From the NCBI GenBank assembly GCA_018399795.1, contig JAGYOC010000284.1, positions 1 to 12,324 of the forward strand: a stretch of DNA of 12,324 nucleotides, given 5' to 3'. The notes under the pieces are model-generated. The model saw only the letters and a list, made by a program, of their open reading frames with translations, did not search any database and was not told the DNA's origin. The translations under genes were made by a program, and so were the position numbers. Positions 1 through 6,867 of the stretch are shown here, piece after piece. The DNA comes from Dehalococcoidales bacterium. Lineage in GTDB: Bacteria > Chloroflexota > Dehalococcoidia > Dehalococcoidales > UBA5760. The first letter of the stretch is position 1. Every line of letters begins with the position of its first letter.

Positions 1-701
1 CTAAACGGGTACATCCATGCGGCATTGAAATAGATGGCATTTGTAAGGACGAGGCGGGTCAGGTAATCTATCATACCCTGTGGGATAAGGTCTTCGATTC
101 TGCCCTCGGTTTGTTCGCTAACCCAGTCGTTAATGGTAACGCGAGATTCTTCGGGAGATTCCATGAAATCGAGTACCCTTAGTCCAGCCCCGTAGTTTTG
201 GGCAAGGGTATCAAGAAAATCAGCTAAAAAATCATAATCCTTCTGCCCCCAGATGGCATTAACGGTGTTAAGCCTGAAACCCTCGTCATCTTTACCCCCG
301 GCACCCTCGCCACGGCTGGAAAGTGTCATATCGAGGCTGTTAAAGGCCTGGTGCAGCCTTTCCTGTCCCAGGCCAAAGTGCATAGCATCGGCCATCTCGT
401 CCTCTGTTTCCCCGCGAGCCCCGGCATAGGTCATCGCCAGCGCAAGCGATATGCTGTAGGGTGAATAGAATATATTGCTATCACCCGTTTTCAGGTACTG
501 GTAGAGGTCCATGGCAAAGGCGCTATTATCACTCGCCAGGTCTTCGATAGTACCACCAGATAACTCGGGCGAGGTTACCCTTGGTTTGTCCGATTTGAGT
601 ACTCCAGCCTCAGCAGGGCCGAGCGCAGACTGGGTGCATGCCGTAAGCCCGGTAAAAAGAAGGGCTACCAGGGTTAATATTGTTGCTATCTTTATCTTTA
701 T
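1..701 (-). CDS. Serpin-family protease inhibitor, predicted lipoprotein (3' end outside window)
   Basis: About 233 residues are visible and the frame is still open at position 1. Serpins are suicide inhibitors that trap serine or cysteine proteases. Family features seen: NIFYSPYSISLALAMTYAGA (helix B region), ETEDEMADAMHF, LNTVNAIWGQ, INDWVSEQTEGRIEDLIPQG and LVLTNAIYFNAAW (strand 3A region), in the correct order. The reactive-centre loop lies past the window edge, so inhibitory activity and target cannot be judged. The N-terminus reads IKIKIATILTLVALLFTGLTAC, two pieces of a lipoprotein signal: basic start, hydrophobic stretch and lipobox LTAC, so the protein should be anchored outside the cytoplasmic membrane. 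The start is odd: no ATG, GTG or TTG occurs in frame between the preceding stop (747-749) and the signal peptide. ATA at 699-701 sits 7 bases after a perfect AGGAGG. The first in-frame ATG (510-512) would delete the signal. It is the last visible gene of the sigma-factor operon. Confidence 0.9.
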   Translation of the reverse strand, partial: MKIKIATILTLVALLFTGLTACTQSALGPAEAGVLKSDKPRVTSPELSGGTIEDLASDNSAFAMDLYQYLKTGDSNIFYSPYSISLALAMTYAGARGETEDEMADAMHFGLGQERLHQAFNSLDMTLSSRGEGAGGKDDEGFRLNTVNAIWGQKDYDFLADFLDTLAQNYGAGLRVLDFMESPEESRVTINDWVSEQTEGRIEDLIPQGMIDYLTRLVLTNAIYFNAAWMYPF

Positions 702-708
702 AACATCA

Positions 709-714
709 CCTCCT
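709..714 (-). promoter_or_regulatory. Shine-Dalgarno AGGAGG that places the serpin start at an ATA codon
   Basis: On the minus strand the sequence reads AGGAGGTGATGTTATAAAG. AGGAGG is followed after 7 bases by ATA (699-701), which is in the serpin frame. The nearby ATG (704-706) is only 2 bases from AGGAGG, is in another frame and meets TAA after one codon. The site therefore points to AUA as initiator, or to an ATG changed to ATA by one base. Confidence 0.6.
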
Positions 715-746
715 GGATAGCTATCAACATATCCAGCTCCGATCGC

Positions 747-893
747 TTAGTGCGACGGCACCAGTCGACATTCATACATGCTGGCCCTTGTCCTGTTCCA
801 CAGGTAGGCATATCTATCCCGCTCGGACATGGTAAGCCACTTCAGGTGAAACCATGCTTTATTGATATAATCGATAATTCTTCGTCCTTTCAT
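747..893 (-). CDS. Small basic protein of unknown function, 48 residues
   Basis: A short open reading frame between the anti-sigma-like gene and the serpin gene, on the same strand, with a strong ribosome binding site (GAGGAGGG, then 4 bases, then ATG). It begins MKGRRIIDIINKAWFHLKW and ends CRLVPSH. It is rich in Arg/Lys, Trp and Tyr, with an amphipathic-looking N-terminal half (IIDIINKAWFHLKWL) that could lie on a membrane; there is no clear signal peptide or full transmembrane segment, and one Cys. I do not recognise a family. The start lies 45 bases after the stop of the anti-sigma-like gene, and its TAA stop is 45 bases before the serpin ATA start, in the same frame. The good ribosome site and operon position favour a real gene, but with no homologue known to me it could be chance. 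Confidence 0.55.
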   Translation of the reverse strand: MKGRRIIDYINKAWFHLKWLTMSERDRYAYLWNRTRASMYECRLVPSH

Positions 894-938
894 AATACCC
901 TCCTCATTTTACAAGTCCATTTTCTCCAAACCGAATCT

Positions 939-2147
939 CTATTCAAGAGATATTTGAAACTCCCATGGGCCTTCATAATCCCCGAGTCTTGTTATGGTGA
1001 AGGTCAGTTCCTCGGTGCCCTTGGGCACAGGGTCGAGCATATCCCATGTATGAAGCATGCCGTTGCTCAGAAAATGGATGCCAGATAGCCCCGCCTCGAT
1101 GGTCCGCTTCCCATCCAGGGTATACTCCGCATCGGCATGAAGCGACATAAGCGGTGGAGGAGGCAGGTTGGGCCCCTGGGGCAGGTCATAATCAGGCGGT
1201 ACATTAAAGGCATAGAACCTGGCTTCGGTAGTGGTGATCTCCACACGTTCTAGGGTGATGGTAATTCCATTGACCATCTTTGACGCATTCACCTCTATTG
1301 TTTTTTCTATCGTGCCCTCCTCGGGCAGAATAAGGAACGAGACATATCTATGCCGGCTGATCGAAGTCCAGCCCTCTTCAAGGCGGACACGCCCGAATTC
1401 GAGGTAGTAACGGCCATGGGGTACCTGTTCCCCCCGATCATCGAGCTGGTCCCATGTGAGTGTATAGCTGGCTATTTCTCCCGGTTCCAGAGACTTGCTT
1501 CTCTCCCCGGCGGAAAAAGTACGAGCTGCCTCGTCGTAGGGGTAACTGCGCATTATCCTTATCTCTGGGGGAAATGGCTTTAACTCCAGGCTTCCATCAG
1601 TGCCGTTTTTGAACGATAGGTTTATTACGATCTCCTCGCCCGGCATGTAGACATCCTTATCTAAAACCGCATCACCTTCTACCGGGATAGTAATGCCGGG
1701 GGTGGGTGCAGGTCCGGGTACCGGTCCGGGCTCCGGCTCTGGCGCCTGAGCGGTTTCCGGTATGGGGGGTTCTTCATCAAGTAATTTAGGAGTAAAATAG
1801 GTAAACACACCTGAATAGCCCATAATAACAACTATGACAAGGGCCGAAACAAGTCCCACCGTTACCGTACGCCATACCGGCTGCTTCCAGTTCTCCCACA
1901 GTCGCTCCCAGAAAGAGCCTTCCATTTCATGCTCAGCTTCTCTTTCCTTCTTTTCAATTTTTTGAAGCAGCCTGTTTCTGAGCGTATCGTGGAATAGAGG
2001 GGAAGGGCTCATCCGGAGGCTTAGCATCCTTCTGGCAAAATCGAGGGCCGACCGGCTGTCCTCGTTCAGTCCCGGCTCTATCTCTTTACCCTGAAGAACA
2101 CTCTCGAGGTTATTGAGAACATCTCTTTCCATATCTTTCTTATCCAT
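939..2147 (-). CDS. Membrane anti-sigma-factor-like protein with an extracytoplasmic BsuPI-like domain
   Basis: 402 residues. Seen: a charged cytoplasmic N-terminus (1-90) with a helical segment SALDFARRMLSL...LRNRLLQKIEKKERE of the kind found in partners of ECF sigma factors; one membrane helix at about 92-115; a Pro/Glu/Gly-rich linker (126-150); a beta-rich domain at about 158-252 whose pattern (VYMPGEEIVINLSFKNGTD, ARTFSAGE, LEPGEIASYTLTWDQ, VPHGRYYLEFG) resembles the BsuPI intracellular proteinase inhibitor family; and a C-terminal domain (about 278-402) ending EGPWEFQISLE, like the end of DUF4179/DUF5643 proteins. There is no cysteine, so it is not a zinc-binding (ZAS) anti-sigma. The ATG lies 4 bases after the sigma-factor stop, implying translational coupling. 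Inference: it holds the sigma factor at the membrane and senses an outside signal. The BsuPI assignment rests on pattern only; a generic Ig-like domain is the alternative. Confidence 0.75.
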   Translation of the reverse strand: MDKKDMERDVLNNLESVLQGKEIEPGLNEDSRSALDFARRMLSLRMSPSPLFHDTLRNRLLQKIEKKEREAEHEMEGSFWERLWENWKQPVWRTVTVGLVSALVIVVIMGYSGVFTYFTPKLLDEEPPIPETAQAPEPEPGPVPGPAPTPGITIPVEGDAVLDKDVYMPGEEIVINLSFKNGTDGSLELKPFPPEIRIMRSYPYDEAARTFSAGERSKSLEPGEIASYTLTWDQLDDRGEQVPHGRYYLEFGRVRLEEGWTSISRHRYVSFLILPEEGTIEKTIEVNASKMVNGITITLERVEITTTEARFYAFNVPPDYDLPQGPNLPPPPLMSLHADAEYTLDGKRTIEAGLSGIHFLSNGMLHTWDMLDPVPKGTEELTFTITRLGDYEGPWEFQISLE

Positions 2148-2151
2148 TCTG

Positions 2152-2700
2152 CTACCCCCCGAAGCAATCTCTCAGCCTTCTTATGGAGCGATAGAGGATC
2201 GTCCCAACATTGGTCTCGGATAGACCCAGTATACCGGCAATCTGCCGGTTATTGAGCTCGCTCCCAAACTTAAGCGAGACTATTTCCTGTTCCTGCACAG
2301 AAAGTGCTGCCAGGCATACCTTAACCCTCTGCTGCTCTTCCTGGCGTTCATATTCTTCTTCGGGCGACGATTTTGTCTCTTGCATCTCGACTATATTCTC
2401 CAGAGGTACCGTCTTTTTCCTTTCAGCCTTCCTGTAGTGATCTATAAGCGTATTGCGGGCTATGGTAAAGAGCCAGGTCGAGATTGACGATTTGCCGGGT
2501 TTGTAGCTGGCAAATTTATCGATTACCTTCTCGAACACTTCCGAGGTAAGATCCTCAGCCACGCATTTATCGCTTACCCTATAGGTCATATACCGAAATA
2601 CCCTGGGTAAATACTGCTCGTAGAGCTCGATAAATTTATCCCTCGATACCCCGGCATTGCCGACCGACGGCTTATCTAATATGCCTTCTGGTTTTTTCAA
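2152..2700 (-). CDS. RNA polymerase sigma factor, ECF (sigma-70 family) type
   Basis: 182 residues, usual for ECF sigma factors: only regions 2 and 4 are present. Region 2 spans about 22-92 (FIELYEQYLPRVFRYMTYRV, AEDLTSEVFEKVI, STWLFTIARNTLIDHYR), covering core-enzyme and -10 contacts. A charged Glu/Gln-rich linker follows (about 100-125). Region 4 (about 128-177) has a helix-turn-helix, NRQIAGILGLSETNVGTILYR, for -35 recognition. The start is TTG at 2698-2700, preceded by GAGGAAA at a good distance; a later start would leave region 2 intact and cannot be excluded. It is the first gene of the minus-strand group that continues with the anti-sigma-like protein, a small ORF and a serpin, so these are its likely co-regulated partners. 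Which promoters it reads is not visible; the promoter I can see ahead of it looks like a housekeeping one. Confidence 0.95.
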   Translation of the reverse strand: MKKPEGILDKPSVGNAGVSRDKFIELYEQYLPRVFRYMTYRVSDKCVAEDLTSEVFEKVIDKFASYKPGKSSISTWLFTIARNTLIDHYRKAERKKTVPLENIVEMQETKSSPEEEYERQEEQQRVKVCLAALSVQEQEIVSLKFGSELNNRQIAGILGLSETNVGTILYRSIRRLRDCFGG

Positions 2701-2728
2701 AAGCTTTCCTCGAGGTTGCTTCTATATG

Positions 2729-2757
2729 ATTATACGAAGCCATTGAGAAAGTATCAC
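2729..2757 (-). promoter_or_regulatory. Putative promoter of the sigma factor-serpin operon
   Basis: On the minus strand GTGATA (2752-2757) and a consensus TATAAT (2729-2734) are separated by 17 bases. The transcript would start about 20 bases before the sigma-factor TTG. The -10 is perfect and the -35 matches 4 of 6. No ECF-style GGAAC -35 was seen here, so self-regulation is not supported by this site. Confidence 0.4.
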
Positions 2758-2876
2758 GAAAATTCAACTCTCATGTTTGGATATGAGTGAATAAATGGAA
2801 TAAATAATGAATATACTGAAGAAATGAAAATCAGGAGGTAAGTCTAAATTGTAAACATCTTTTAATGTAAATGGCC

Positions 2877-2891
2877 GGGTAATTATTACCC
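2877..2891. repeat. Inverted repeat GGGTAAT-T-ATTACCC, operator-like
   Basis: Two perfect 7-base arms separated by one base. The size and AT-rich centre are like sites for dimeric regulators. It lies about 140 bases upstream of the putative sigma-operon promoter, and no regulator gene is adjacent. The other sides show no T-run, so it is not a terminator. Confidence 0.4.
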
Positions 2892-3060
2892 TTTCCGTAT
2901 ACAATCACACGATCTAAGCGCATGTGTAACGAGTCGCAATACCTTTTGTTTTTATAAGCCTTTTTTATTTACTATTGCAGTAAGGTGATGCCGTGAAAAC
3001 TATCACTCATTAGTTCGAAAATCATTTGTTAGTATTCTGGCTGGGAAAAGGCCGCTATGG

Positions 3061-3741
3061 CTATTGTTTGGTGGCATTACCCGTGCGGTCCGCATCCTCC
3101 TTCGATTTCTGGAGGTAACCCCTTAAACGGCTGATGTTTTTGGGAAGGGCAAGCCCGATACCGGGAAGCAGGTATAGAAAAGCGCCCGGGGCCAGGAAAT
3201 ACATCGGAATCAAGCAAAAGGACAGGCCGATTACCCGCCCCAGTATCTGGGCACCGAGGGCATGGAACACCTTTCTGAATCCGCCCTCTATCCGGCCTTT
3301 CGTCCCGTACTCGGTAGCCAGTATGGCGGCCAGCATCACCCCCAGGCAGGCCGGCACAATATACGGGTTCACAGCAAGCAGCACGCCCAGAAAGCTGGCC
3401 AGGCCCCTTCCACCACGGAACCGGAGAAAGAGGGAGTAATTGTGCCCCATCACGACAAAGAAAACGCCGGTCATCAGGGCAAAACCGGGGTCATAGCCCA
3501 GGTAGTAAAGCCACTGTACGATGAAGACCACCAGGGCGCCCTTCCCGACATCAAGTGCCGTGGCCAGGACCATCAGTTTTATGGAGCCCGTGGTCCGGTA
3601 TACGTTCATGGCACCGACATTGCCGGAACCCTTTAGCCAGACCAGTTCCCCACCTGCCTGCCTGGTAATCAGAAAGGCGGTGGGTATGGAACCGATAATG
3701 TAGGCTATGCCCGCGATTAGAATCAGCCACAAATTTTGCAT
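3061..3741 (-). CDS. plsY: Glycerol-3-phosphate acyltransferase PlsY
   Basis: Membrane enzyme that moves an acyl group from acyl-phosphate to glycerol 3-phosphate, the first step of phospholipid synthesis in most bacteria. Seen from the ATG at 3739-3741 (226 residues): GSIPTAFLI (17-25), GSGNVGAMNVYRTTG (38-52) and GHNYSLFLRFRGGRG (99-113), which are the three conserved cytoplasmic-loop motifs of PlsY, set between hydrophobic segments. The length is slightly above the usual 190-220, owing to a charged C-terminal tail. A TTG at 3751-3753 is an alternative start (4 more residues), but the putative promoter would place the transcript start almost on it, so I prefer the ATG; neither has a strong ribosome site. 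The gene stands alone, divergent from the oxidoreductase gene. Confidence 0.95.
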   Translation of the reverse strand: MQNLWLILIAGIAYIIGSIPTAFLITRQAGGELVWLKGSGNVGAMNVYRTTGSIKLMVLATALDVGKGALVVFIVQWLYYLGYDPGFALMTGVFFVVMGHNYSLFLRFRGGRGLASFLGVLLAVNPYIVPACLGVMLAAILATEYGTKGRIEGGFRKVFHALGAQILGRVIGLSFCLIPMYFLAPGAFLYLLPGIGLALPKNISRLRGYLQKSKEDADRTGNATKQ

Positions 3742-3760
3742 ATTGAGCACCAACTATGGA

Positions 3761-3789
3761 ATTATACAGGTAAAGAAAAAATATGGAAA
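3761..3789 (-). promoter_or_regulatory. Putative plsY promoter
   Basis: On the minus strand TTTCCA (3784-3789), a 17-base spacer and consensus TATAAT (3761-3766). The start of transcription would fall near 3754, giving a very short leader to the ATG at 3741. Confidence 0.45.
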
Positions 3790-3854
3790 GAGATGAAACT
3801 AGAGAATAAACACAGGCTTCTATTGGATCGGAAAGATACGGGCTGGGTTCGATA

Positions 3855-5825
3855 ATGGTAATTTCCACCGAAGCGACCGTTAAAGGGTACGCGGGTTCCA
3901 TACTTCTCTGCGACCTTTCCCGACGGGAAATTTCCCGGCTGGATACCATGGACTATGCCGCCGGCTTTCTCGGTGGCAGGGGGCTTGCTGCCTCCCTATA
4001 CTGGCACCTCGCGGCACCGGTAAAGGAAGCGCTCGGCCCGGAAAACCCGCTGATATTTGTCACCGGGCCACTGGCCGGTTTTTCCGGGCTTGCCGGGTCG
4101 CGGTGGCAGGTATACACCCGGTCGCCATCGGTGATACCGCCTTCGTTCAGTTACAGCAACATGGGCGGGAGCTGGGGTACCCATCTCAAGCTCGCCGGAT
4201 TCGATGCCCTGGTGGTTACCGGGGTGGCAGACAGCCCGGTTTATCTGTTCATACACGACGGCATTTGTGAATTCCGGGATGCTGATCACCTCCGGGGAAT
4301 GGGTGCCGCCCGAAGCAGGGAGTCTTTGAAGGCGGAACTGGGGAAGGCGGTCAGGATACTCGCCATAGGTCCCGGCGGCGAACGGGTGATACCCTTTGCT
4401 ACTATTCTTGCTGACGATGACGCCAGTGGCTCCGGGGGAGCCGGTGCCGTTATGGGTTACAAGGGAATCAAGGCGATTGCGGTGGCCGGCAAAGGCTACC
4501 CCCAGCCACACGACCCCCGGAAACTGGAGGAGATCACCCGTTATTTACGCGAACTGAAAAGACGGGAGCCACGGGAGGACATTATATCACCCCCCGGTAT
4601 GAAGATGAGCCGGAAAGCCTGCCTGGGGTGTATTGCCGGGTGCCTGCGTTCCACACTGAGAAGGGTTGGAGGCGAGCAGGGCAAATACCTCTGTACCTCA
4701 GGGTTCTTCTACGAAGACCTGGCCCGTGATTACTACCGCCAGGATAACGAAGTCCCCTTCCTGGCAAATCGGCTCTGTGACGACGTGGGGCTGGATATCA
4801 ACACCATCGATACCATGATCAGGTGGCTTTGCCGCTGCTACCAAAGGGGAGTTATCCCGGAAAAGGAAGGCGGCATTCCTCTTTCCCGGCCGGGAAGCTA
4901 CGAATTTATCCGAAGTCTGGTAGAAAGCATAGCCAGTCGGGAAGGGTTGGGTGCCTTTCTGGCGGGTGGAATATACGGAGCGGCTGAGCATCTCGGCCAT
5001 GCTGCCGGGGAGCTGATTCCCGATAATGTCTGTCGCGACGGCACCGGCGTTGCCTACGGCCCAAGGATGTACCCTGCCAACGCACTTATCTTCGCCACGG
5101 AGCCAAGGCAGTCCATACCGATGACGGCGGAGACCGGCCGGACCGTGCTCAAATGGCTGGAATGGATGGGTGGGGGCAGAAAACCCGAAACCGCTGATGA
5201 CAACAGGGAGCCGGCCTTGCCCTTTATTCCGGGAAATCCGGTTAGCCTTGACGATATGGAGTTTATCGCAAGGCGCTTCTGGGGTACCACTCAGGCAATG
5301 GACTTCTCCACTTACCGGGGTAAAGCCCGGGCGGCGAAAGCGATACAGGACCGCCATTCCCTCAAGGAGAGTGCCATTCTGTGCCACTTCTCCTGGCATA
5401 CCAGCCAGATAGAGTTTTTCCGGCCCGGCATAATTGCCGAGGTCATCAACGCGGTTACCGGCCAGAGCTATGATGAGGACGGCATCTATGGGCTTGGGGA
5501 ACGCATCTATAACCTGCAGCGCGCCATCCATATCCTGGAGCGGAATTGTGGCCGGGAGTACGATGTGCTTCCGGGGGCTTGGTATGATTCTCCCCTCGCT
5601 GAATCATTTCTGAATCCGGAACTCCTCGCTCCGGGATCGGGAGGAAAACCCGTGACCAGGAAGGGCGCCGTGCTGGACAGAGAAGAGGTTGAGCTTATGA
5701 AGGATGAGTACTACCGTCTGCGGGGTTGGGATGAGGCAACCGGGCTACAGACAGAGGCAAAACTCAAGGCTCTCGGCCTTGATGCGGTATCTAAGAAGCT
5801 CTCTGCTCTGAAACTGACACGCTGA
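3855..5825 (+). CDS. Tungsten/molybdenum aldehyde:ferredoxin oxidoreductase (AOR) family protein
   Basis: 656 residues, slightly longer than the usual 600-640. Members oxidise aldehydes to acids (or reduce acids) using a tungsten or molybdenum bis-pyranopterin and one 4Fe-4S cluster, passing electrons to ferredoxin, in the cytoplasm of anaerobes. Seen: N-terminal GYAGSILLCDLSRREIS and GFLGGRGLA (GGRG at 40-43), SNMGGSWGTHLKLAGFDALV, GPGGERVIPFATILADD followed by GGAGAVMGYKGIKAIAV (cofactor-binding region), and cysteines C256-x2-C259-x3-C263 plus C510 (ILCHF), matching the four cluster ligands of the family. The C-terminus (DEYYRLRGWDEATGLQTEAKLKALGL) is typical. The substrate cannot be told from sequence; subfamilies include aldehyde, formaldehyde, glyceraldehyde-3-phosphate and benzoyl-CoA-type enzymes. 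The ATG has only a weak ribosome site (GGG). No pterin-synthesis, MoaD-like or ferredoxin gene is adjacent. Confidence 0.93.
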   Translation: MVISTEATVKGYAGSILLCDLSRREISRLDTMDYAAGFLGGRGLAASLYWHLAAPVKEALGPENPLIFVTGPLAGFSGLAGSRWQVYTRSPSVIPPSFSYSNMGGSWGTHLKLAGFDALVVTGVADSPVYLFIHDGICEFRDADHLRGMGAARSRESLKAELGKAVRILAIGPGGERVIPFATILADDDASGSGGAGAVMGYKGIKAIAVAGKGYPQPHDPRKLEEITRYLRELKRREPREDIISPPGMKMSRKACLGCIAGCLRSTLRRVGGEQGKYLCTSGFFYEDLARDYYRQDNEVPFLANRLCDDVGLDINTIDTMIRWLCRCYQRGVIPEKEGGIPLSRPGSYEFIRSLVESIASREGLGAFLAGGIYGAAEHLGHAAGELIPDNVCRDGTGVAYGPRMYPANALIFATEPRQSIPMTAETGRTVLKWLEWMGGGRKPETADDNREPALPFIPGNPVSLDDMEFIARRFWGTTQAMDFSTYRGKARAAKAIQDRHSLKESAILCHFSWHTSQIEFFRPGIIAEVINAVTGQSYDEDGIYGLGERIYNLQRAIHILERNCGREYDVLPGAWYDSPLAESFLNPELLAPGSGGKPVTRKGAVLDREEVELMKDEYYRLRGWDEATGLQTEAKLKALGLDAVSKKLSALKLTR

Positions 5826-5875
5826 ACAGTTCAGGTGAAACCCATCCCATCAGGCACCTACAGCACTCGCTTTGC

Positions 5876-5904
5876 TTGCCTTCGGGAAAATGAATGGTTA
5901 GAAT
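5876..5904 (+). promoter_or_regulatory. Putative folP promoter
   Basis: TTGCCT (5876-5881), 17-base spacer, TAGAAT (5899-5904): 4 of 6 and 5 of 6 matches to the housekeeping consensus. It lies in the 117-base gap after the oxidoreductase stop, so folP need not depend on read-through. Confidence 0.4.
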
Positions 5905-5942
5905 AGATAATACCATAAGGCTTGTGAGCAGGAGGCCCGTCG

Positions 5943-6845
5943 ATGAACCGTTTCGGAACTACCAGGTGCGGTAATGCCGAATTCCACTGGGGCGAGAGAA
6001 CCTATATTATGGGGGTTATCAATGTGTCCCCTGATTCCTTCTCCGGGGATGGTATCAGCAACCTTCAATCGTCGCTGGAGCAGGCACAGCTCTTCGTGAG
6101 CGAGGGTGCCGATATCCTCGATATCGGCGGCGAATCTACACGGCCCGGTGCGGAGCCGGTATCAATAGATGAGGAAATAGGCCGCGTCGTTCCGGTGATA
6201 GAAAAGCTCTCCCTGGAGGTGGATGTCCCCCTCAGCATCGATAGCTATAAACCCGAGGTAGCACGCCGGGCCGTTGAGGCGGGAGCGACAATACTGAACG
6301 ACCAGTGGGGCCTCAAGCGCGAGCAGGGGCTTGCTGAACTGGCGGCGGAAAAGGGGTTGCCGCTCATCTTGATGAGCAACCAGCGCGATAAGTCGGGGTA
6401 TGACCTGCGCATAAAAAGCGACGTCTCTTACTACGACGATGTTATTGCCGAGGTAATGTCATCACTTCGCAAAAGCCTTGATGTGGCACTGGGCCTGGGA
6501 GTGTCCTGGGATAACCTCATTATCGACCCCGGTATCGGCTTCGGTAAGACCTGGCAGCAAAACCTGGAAATATTGCAGCGGCTGGAGGAATTGAACGAGC
6601 TGGGGAGGCCGATTCTGGTAGGTCCCTCCCGGAAGTCCTTTATCGGCATAGTCCTTGACCTTCCCGCCGAGGAGCGTGTCGAAGGAACCGCGGCCTCGAT
6701 AGCCATCAGCATTGCCAAGGGTGCCGACGTGGTCAGGGTTCACGATGTCGGGCAGATGACAAGGGTGTGCCGGGTGAGCGATGCCATTGTCCGGCAGGCA
6801 AGCGACCGCATACGCATGCGCAGGCCAAGAAAAGCCGCACAGTAA
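5943..6845 (+). CDS. folP: Dihydropteroate synthase
   Basis: Joins 6-hydroxymethyl-dihydropterin diphosphate with p-aminobenzoate to give dihydropteroate in folate synthesis; cytoplasmic TIM barrel. 300 residues, near the usual 270-290. Seen: GVINVSPDSFSGDG (24-37), DIGGESTRPGAEP (60-72, the flexible substrate loop), SIDSYKPEVARRA (98-110), DPGIGFGKTWQQNLEIL (195-211), GPSRKSF (227-233) and RVHDV (265-269). Two motifs differ from the common form: LNDQWGLK (118-125) where NDVSGG is usual, and LMSNQRDK (143-150) where MHMRG is usual. This may mark a lineage variant or a relative with altered substrate use, but the key residues N27, D99, N119, D195, K231, R265 and H267 are present. Ribosome site AGGAGG lies 7 bases before ATG. 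It converges on the YprB-like gene with 22 bases between; a short CCGGC-tatc-GCCGG stem (6846-6859) lies there without a T-run. Confidence 0.93.
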   Translation: MNRFGTTRCGNAEFHWGERTYIMGVINVSPDSFSGDGISNLQSSLEQAQLFVSEGADILDIGGESTRPGAEPVSIDEEIGRVVPVIEKLSLEVDVPLSIDSYKPEVARRAVEAGATILNDQWGLKREQGLAELAAEKGLPLILMSNQRDKSGYDLRIKSDVSYYDDVIAEVMSSLRKSLDVALGLGVSWDNLIIDPGIGFGKTWQQNLEILQRLEELNELGRPILVGPSRKSFIGIVLDLPAEERVEGTAASIAISIAKGADVVRVHDVGQMTRVCRVSDAIVRQASDRIRMRRPRKAAQ

Positions 6846-6867
6846 CCGGCTATCGCCGGAGATCATA

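Larger units (their letters stand above)
2701..3060. other. AT-rich intergenic region between plsY and the sigma-factor gene
   Basis: 360 bases without a credible gene. It lies downstream of plsY and upstream of the sigma factor, both on the minus strand. It holds the promoter at 2729-2757 and the dyad at 2877-2891. The plus strand has an AGGAGGT at about 2833 but only stops follow it. No tRNA-like fold and no convincing terminator for plsY were found. Confidence 0.6.

Noticed and set aside
511..720. 69-codon plus-strand open frame at the left end
   Set aside because: It is antisense to the serpin gene, whose frame matches family motifs throughout.
750..1088. 112-codon plus-strand open frame
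   Set aside because: Antisense to the small ORF and to the end of the anti-sigma-like gene; no recognisable content.
2941..3060. T-rich stretch after plsY as a terminator
   Set aside because: No stem of useful length precedes the runs in the minus-strand direction.
3754..3854. Plus-strand promoter for the AOR-family gene
   Set aside because: No pair of hexamers with fair matches and 16-18 base spacing was found; TTGGAT at 3823 has no -10 at the right distance.
4698..5531. 277-codon minus-strand open frame inside the AOR-family gene
   Set aside because: Entirely antisense to a well-supported gene, no family features and no ribosome site; a shadow of GC-rich codons.
6846..6859. CCGGC-tatc-GCCGG stem between folP and the YprB-like gene as a terminator
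   Set aside because: Only five pairs and no T-run on either strand.
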